The notes under the pieces are model-generated. The model made no database searches. It was not told the origin of the DNA and worked only from the letters and a program-made list of their open reading frames with translations. This document shows, in pieces, positions 15,701 through 19,227 of a stretch of DNA of 19,227 nucleotides. Each line of letters begins with the position of its first letter. Position 1 is the stretch's first letter. The position numbers and the translations under genes were made by a program. Origin of the DNA: Chrysochromulina parva. Lineage: Eukaryota > Haptophyta > Prymnesiales > Chrysochromulinaceae. The stretch is from contig PJAB01000909.1 of the NCBI GenBank assembly GCA_002887195.1, positions 1 through 19,227 of the forward strand. Direction: 5' to 3'.

Positions 15701-18700
15701 AAGTGGGACGGCGACTTTGACGTCAAGGAGGGGACGCGGCACGCGATGTTGCTGCCCCCGGTCAAGACCACCGGATGGGTCACGATGCGGACCAAGGAAG
15801 GCTCCTTCAACCTGCGCGAGCTCGAGGGGAAGGACGATGGCGACGGACGCCCCACGTTCACGGTCATCTCATACAAGCCGCTGATGGTGCGCGAGGGGTT
15901 AGACCCCGAGAAGAGCAACAAGGCGGGCCTGCTCGCGCCAAAGACGTTGGTGACCCTCTTCGAGAAGAAGGAGCTCAAGGATGGCTCGGTGCGCGCCCAC
16001 GTGACCACCATCAAGGGCGCGAACGTCGTGCTCGCGGCGGCGCTCAATGAGTTCAACCATTCGATACAGCGCTTCGGCACGGCGAGCGAGTATGAGGCCG
16101 CGCGTGTGAGCTACTGCGAGGACATGATGTCACGCGAGGAATTCGTCGAGGATGCGATCACGGGCAATATGCTGCGCATCAAGGACCAGACGTTGCACGT
16201 GTCCACCGCGACCGACGTGCTGGACAACAAGTCGATCCCCGCCGAGTGGAAGATCAACGACGTGCGCGACCTCGCGATTCTGCTGCTGCGCCCCTCGCCC
16301 GGCCGACCGATGGGGACGCACCCGGCCCAGCCGGTGCTCATGCGCGCCGGTCCGGGCACGGGCAAGACCTGGATGATCAAGCAAGCGGCCTTTATCGTCG
16401 CCGAAGCGCTTCGCGAGACGCGCACGGACGGCGGCATCCGGCTCGTCCCTATGGTCATGTACGTGCAGCGCATCGTCTTCCTCATCCGCGAGGGCGGCGC
16501 CAAGGGCGGGCTCCTGATGCTCTACATCGAGTCGGTGTACGCGGGGAAGAAGGCCGAGACGTGGCGTAAGATGCTCATCCAAGCGTTCGAGATGCGTGCC
16601 CTCATCGTGCTCATCGATGGCGTCGACGAGGCCGCTGGGCTGCGTGATGAGATTGAGTACTTCATCCATCAGGAGCTCGTGCCGAGCGGGAACCGTGTGC
16701 TCGTCACGTCGCGCCCCGAGGGAGTCAACACCGCCAAGTACAAGGGTCGCTTCGTGATCATGAACCTGAATGCGCTCTCGAATGAGCAGCAGCGCGCGGC
16801 CGTCTCGGTGCAGATGCACGGCTCCGAGTTCTTTGAGCACCTGCTCTCGCTCGGCGAGGTGCGCAAGAAGCTGGACGAGGTGTACGACAAGTTTCGCGAC
16901 TCGACGCAGCACGACCTCGAGGAGCTCGTCGCGCCTTGCCGCTTCCTGCTCCCCGGTATGCTTAAGGAGCAGGAGCGCCCGTACGATCCCAAGGAGCGGC
17001 AGCACATCCTCGTTGCGGAAGTGACCGTCTCTGATTCGGACGCAGAGCTCGCCGCTGCCCTGGCCGCCCTCCAATCAAGCCAATCAAGCCAATCAAGCGC
17101 TGCCGCCACTGCCGGCGCTGCCTCGCTGCCGTCATTGCTAGCGCCGTCGACCGAGGGTGCGAACGACGTCGCGCCCAGCGGCGCTGCTGCTGTGAATGCG
17201 TCCACGCCGTCATCGGCTGGTGTGAGCGACACGGCCGGTACTACGTGCAACTCGACAGCAGCCACCGCGGCCACCACGGCCACTGCCTTGACGACCGTGC
17301 CGGCGGCCGTGCCGGTCTTGGAAGAGGTGGTGCAGACTGTGGTGACGTACACTTACCGCATCGTGAGGAAGCGGCCGCTCCCGCCCAACACGGCGCCCAA
17401 GTCGCTCACGCTCCATGCGATCAATCGCACCCTGCTCATGGGCCGCACCGGACAAGCCGCTGCTCCGGACTCGAACGCGCAGGAGACAACACTCGACCTT
17501 GTGGACCACGTCGTGTCTACGGTGCCACCGCAGGCGCATCGGTCCATGTACGAGAGTGCCATGCGGTCTGCTATGGGCGAGCTCGCGCACCTGACGCCTG
17601 CCTCGCGTAAGGTCGCCATGGAGCTCGGGCTGATGCTACGCAAGGAGGCCTTGGTCAACCCGGATCGTGCGAGCCGCTCGCGCCGTGCTAAGCGTGCCGC
17701 AAAATCCGATGAGTCAGGCAATCAGTCAGGCGGGCAAGCGGCGGCGCTGTGGAACCGCATCATGGAGCGCACGGATGAGGTCTACCTCGCGGCTGAGGAG
17801 CTCTCCGGCACGTTCCGCAAGGTGGTCGAGCTGCTCGCGCATGAGGAGGGACACCGCGCCACGCGGCAGGTGGAGCTGCCCGCATACAAGGACCCGGTGC
17901 GGCTCGTGGCCAAAGCACAGGAGGAGTACTCGACGCGCTTCAGCGACGGCGGGCTGCCCGAGGCGTGCGTGACCGACGTCGTGCGCGCGCGCGTCAAGTG
18001 CCAGACGGGCCCGCAGGCGCACTTGCTGCTGGCGCGGATATGCAGGGCCCCAGGGGTGTTGGAGGTGGACACGAAAGGTGGCGTCGTCTATCCGCCGATC
18101 GAGCGAAAAGAGGAAGAGGGTGGCGAGGGTGGCGAGGGCGCCGGTGCAATTGAGGGCGGAGAGGGCGGCGAGGGCGAGGGCGAGGGCGGCGGCGATCGGC
18201 GCGGCCGGCGGGGGGCGCACAGCGCCGCAAAGGTGGTGGCTCCGCCCGCGCCGCCGGTCAAACCCCCTCCAGAGGCGCTCGTGCTCGTCGAGCTCTTTGA
18301 CCTGGCCAATAAGTTCCACGACCTCGACCCGACCCATTTCCGGTACGCCACGTGCACGCTCAAGCTCACGTACCAGGGCAAAGCGCTCTTCGGCGAGGTG
18401 GAGGTGCACGTCACGCGAATCGCCCAAATCGGCCACGACCCGTCTAACCAGGCATACGAGCACTACAACTTCTTCCGCAATCGGCTCCTCGGTACGGTGC
18501 CCGAGGAGAAGCTCAACCAGCTGCTCGAGGAGAAGCTCGTCTTCCTCGTGGACGCGACCGGCGTGCCTGTGCTGCTCTCGCTGCTCGTGCTCATCTTCAC
18601 CGCCGGTGGGGAGGACCTGACGAAGCTGCCCTCGAACCGCATCGAGCTGTACGAGCTCGGCATCCAGGCGGCGATGACCAAACGGCTCCAGACGAAGGCG

Positions 18701-19227
18701 TCGATGAACTTGTCCATCAGCGAGGCGTCAGACATCATCATCCGGCGCTGGATGATGCTCTTCAACCTCGACCGCTCGCAGATGACCGCCGATGACGACG
18801 GCGGCGGCTTACAGGAGAAGAAGCGCGAGAAGCGAGCGAGCCGAAAGGAGACGATCAAGTTCGATGAGCTCACGACGGATACCCATAAAAAGGATGGCGA
18901 GAAGGACCAAACCGAGAACCGGGTCGCAATCAAGCTCGACTCGAAGGAGGTCTACGAGGTCTTCCGACACGGCCACCACTACCTGCGCGAGGCGGCCAAG
19001 CCCGAGGTGCAGCGCACCGAGCTCAACCGCATCGAGCTCTCGATGCCCAAGAAGCTCGTTGACACGGTGATGCTGCTCGTCAACGGCAATCTCAAAATGC
19101 TCCTCGGTGGTAAGGCGCACGACTGCGGCATCGTGATGCTGCGCAACGTGGCAGTCATCAATCAGCAGAATGGGCGGCGCGAGTTCTCGAGCGCACACGC
19201 CTCGAACACGCTGCTCCTCGAGATGCC
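12704..19227 (+). CDS. Giant NACHT STAND NTPase with SH3-like repeats and RelA/SpoT-like insert (3' partial)
   Basis: One frame runs from the first in-frame ATG (12704, context GCCATGA) past the right edge: at least 2,174 residues with no stop or intron. Order: disordered Ser/Pro/Lys-rich and poly-Ala (1-280); SH3-like repeats with LGWVT or TGWVT cores at about 285-325, 447-520, 557-596, 982-1033 and 1080-1106; four GAP triplets and a coiled coil (714-775); an uncharacterised domain (790-980). The NACHT NTPase follows: Walker A GPGTGKT (1216-1222), Walker B LIVLIDGVDEA (1300-1310) and SRPEG (1336-1340). The usual downstream helical part, VPVLLSLLVLIF then LPSNRIELYELGI, appears only at 1954-1987. 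The intervening 610 residues include a RelA/SpoT-like domain (about 1682-1925): K1729, K1737, VTDVVRARV (D1758), EVEVHVT (E1898) and AYEHY. STAND NTPases are nucleotide-driven switches, often immune sensors. The ligand-sensing C-terminus lies outside the window. Confidence 0.88.
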   Translation, partial: MIPSAVKGGTKDAAKQPRSSSPALPATAGLPTTAAAAFQPASEPPAKLPGPISPTKKLSHAKTLEATPGLDLSSKMKIDQGGAAPPKPSDRSLQGSKRSSKQPSQSSSRTTKPPAQNSNRKETKRSSSASPPLRGTSGGAAIAPISEDGASTQTASPLLVPRLSGVGGGAAASAAASGAAAGAAAAAAAAAAAAAASAAAAAAAAAAAPGGRSPNLSRPMGTSVVIAKRLTMAPSVTPERDLASGAAGGGVGVGGSETMLAAKTLGLRKDFDLNSAELPAKLLAGTVVTVHETRTMPDGSKRARITSLDGKIAGIITSISKEGAAGLVLPASNQLMSGMLSALGGGQVMSASAMLSALSNGPTKTNVLTSVLAKAKASGAAGLIIATSPPAAATAAAAATAAAAAAAATKRSGSAGRDRMVPTSADLCPPPGTPYVGWRGFTSASVQADDVRVLEVITPSPMILRATAEVNSEKLGELFGGSRIFTLETVTLRDGTVRVRVGDVGQGGRSLGWVTITSKAGIHTAYHPLSVVSAPKQIVVRSGFENKSAEVGNLEPGTRVHVLEVRATPEGIERAQIWVEGQVKPLGWVTFLAKDGARSLAPVDRAAAMQPAAAVSTAAALPRSFSPPLAEAKAPRQQALHEAANKMYQQGVGPRDPLPSNKSPPPRSQSPPNAPNGGSGGTAARGTEGGATIAAAAAGAPGAPGAPGAPGVPAKSEAVLEAERLEANRQAELRTQQALREMEAARLEIERKAAASLDTVRAMCADLEKRLKRAEPVPDETLYERREAHRPSGRDEAKMPSRHAGIPPTVIALMFNSYRATFELVLGDLKTMPDSGAYELRSLVTHQRLGSVKIAPVKNAPLVERVEFSDQWHRADEHGVEHDGLHGEATLLLRLDWHLENEPGALHTAIIKVTPWLAYGCGEGARLAVRCLGAIEGKCATVQRALRDDSVVIKFDGLMGDSSVDPSPLTVVRAYAPRHAVGTRLLFLHNKRCVDAVVEKWDGDFDVKEGTRHAMLLPPVKTTGWVTMRTKEGSFNLRELEGKDDGDGRPTFTVISYKPLMVREGLDPEKSNKAGLLAPKTLVTLFEKKELKDGSVRAHVTTIKGANVVLAAALNEFNHSIQRFGTASEYEAARVSYCEDMMSREEFVEDAITGNMLRIKDQTLHVSTATDVLDNKSIPAEWKINDVRDLAILLLRPSPGRPMGTHPAQPVLMRAGPGTGKTWMIKQAAFIVAEALRETRTDGGIRLVPMVMYVQRIVFLIREGGAKGGLLMLYIESVYAGKKAETWRKMLIQAFEMRALIVLIDGVDEAAGLRDEIEYFIHQELVPSGNRVLVTSRPEGVNTAKYKGRFVIMNLNALSNEQQRAAVSVQMHGSEFFEHLLSLGEVRKKLDEVYDKFRDSTQHDLEELVAPCRFLLPGMLKEQERPYDPKERQHILVAEVTVSDSDAELAAALAALQSSQSSQSSAAATAGAASLPSLLAPSTEGANDVAPSGAAAVNASTPSSAGVSDTAGTTCNSTAATAATTATALTTVPAAVPVLEEVVQTVVTYTYRIVRKRPLPPNTAPKSLTLHAINRTLLMGRTGQAAAPDSNAQETTLDLVDHVVSTVPPQAHRSMYESAMRSAMGELAHLTPASRKVAMELGLMLRKEALVNPDRASRSRRAKRAAKSDESGNQSGGQAAALWNRIMERTDEVYLAAEELSGTFRKVVELLAHEEGHRATRQVELPAYKDPVRLVAKAQEEYSTRFSDGGLPEACVTDVVRARVKCQTGPQAHLLLARICRAPGVLEVDTKGGVVYPPIERKEEEGGEGGEGAGAIEGGEGGEGEGEGGGDRRGRRGAHSAAKVVAPPAPPVKPPPEALVLVELFDLANKFHDLDPTHFRYATCTLKLTYQGKALFGEVEVHVTRIAQIGHDPSNQAYEHYNFFRNRLLGTVPEEKLNQLLEEKLVFLVDATGVPVLLSLLVLIFTAGGEDLTKLPSNRIELYELGIQAAMTKRLQTKASMNLSISEASDIIIRRWMMLFNLDRSQMTADDDGGGLQEKKREKRASRKETIKFDELTTDTHKKDGEKDQTENRVAIKLDSKEVYEVFRHGHHYLREAAKPEVQRTELNRIELSMPKKLVDTVMLLVNGNLKMLLGGKAHDCGIVMLRNVAVINQQNGRREFSSAHASNTLLLEM
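13202..13330 (+). repeat. Poly-alanine GCN repeat in the NACHT N-terminus
   Basis: A run of GCC/GCT/GCA codons encodes about 30 alanines broken by one Ser. A shorter poly-Ala run lies near 13868-13930. Both lie in regions predicted to be disordered or linker-like. Confidence 0.85.
14798..14833 (+). repeat. 9-bp GGTGCGCCT repeat, four copies
   Basis: Four perfect copies encode Gly-Ala-Pro four times, a flexible collagen-like spacer just before the coiled coil of the NACHT protein. It is too short for a collagen helix. Confidence 0.9.
17072..17098 (+). repeat. 9-bp CAATCAAGC repeat, three copies
   Basis: Three copies encode Gln-Ser-Ser repeats. They open a Ser/Thr/Ala-rich linker inside the large insertion of the NACHT protein. 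Confidence 0.9.

Noticed and set aside
16130..17074. Minus-strand 314-codon open frame
   Set aside because: It is antisense to the NACHT Walker A and B motifs. Its His/Arg/Leu-rich composition is typical of the complement of a GC-rich gene.
1..19227. Bacterial or viral origin of the window
   Set aside because: The spliceosomal intron, dynein relic, lack of ribosome binding sites, wide intergenic gaps and eukaryotic domain fusions all argue for a eukaryotic nuclear genome. No capsid, polymerase or integrase gene was seen.

Overview
This window looks like nuclear DNA of a GC-rich unicellular eukaryote, most likely a flagellated microalga. A haptophyte is my best guess, but nothing in the sequence fixes the lineage. 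The eukaryotic signs are a viperin gene split by a short GT-AG intron, decayed remains of a dynein heavy chain, very long Ala/Pro/Ser-rich proteins with PARP, C2H2 zinc-finger and NACHT domains, and no bacterial-style operons or ribosome binding sites. No tRNA, rRNA, CRISPR array, transposase or integrase was seen.

Layout, left to right: (1) 172-1434 (+), a two-exon viperin-like radical SAM gene. (2) 1435-2133, a gene-free convergent gap with small tandem repeats. (3) 2134-4233 (-), a Cys-rich protein ending in a HAD-type phosphatase-like domain. (4) 4509-6875 (-), a large unrecognised Ser/Ala/Pro-rich protein with one EF-hand-like loop. (5) 6876-7778, a gap with a hairpin, a microsatellite and a relic zinc-finger segment. 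(6) 7779-10148 (-), a fusion of a PD-(D/E)XK nuclease-like domain, a PARP catalytic domain with its H-Y-E triad, a long Ala/Lys/Glu helix and a C-terminal C2H2 finger. (7) 10156-10242, eight 11-bp repeats just upstream of that gene, followed by a frameshifted dynein heavy chain fragment (about 10276-10990). Copies of one short sequence block lie on both sides of the fragment. (8) 11401-12216 (+), a small protein with a CxxC...CxxC zinc-binding-like head and an internally duplicated coiled coil. (9) 12704 to beyond the right edge (+), a giant STAND protein: Ala-rich disordered N-terminus, SH3-like GWVT repeats, a coiled coil and a NACHT NTPase interrupted by about 610 residues that include a RelA/SpoT-like nucleotidyltransferase domain.

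Three of the six intact or partial genes belong to families with established or suspected roles in innate or antiviral defence: viperin (makes the chain terminator ddhCTP), a NACHT STAND NTPase (a sensor/switch class) and a PARP fused to a nuclease-like fold. I infer that the region may be an algal immune gene neighbourhood. They lie on different strands with their own flanking DNA, so they are not an operon, and any functional coupling is a hypothesis.
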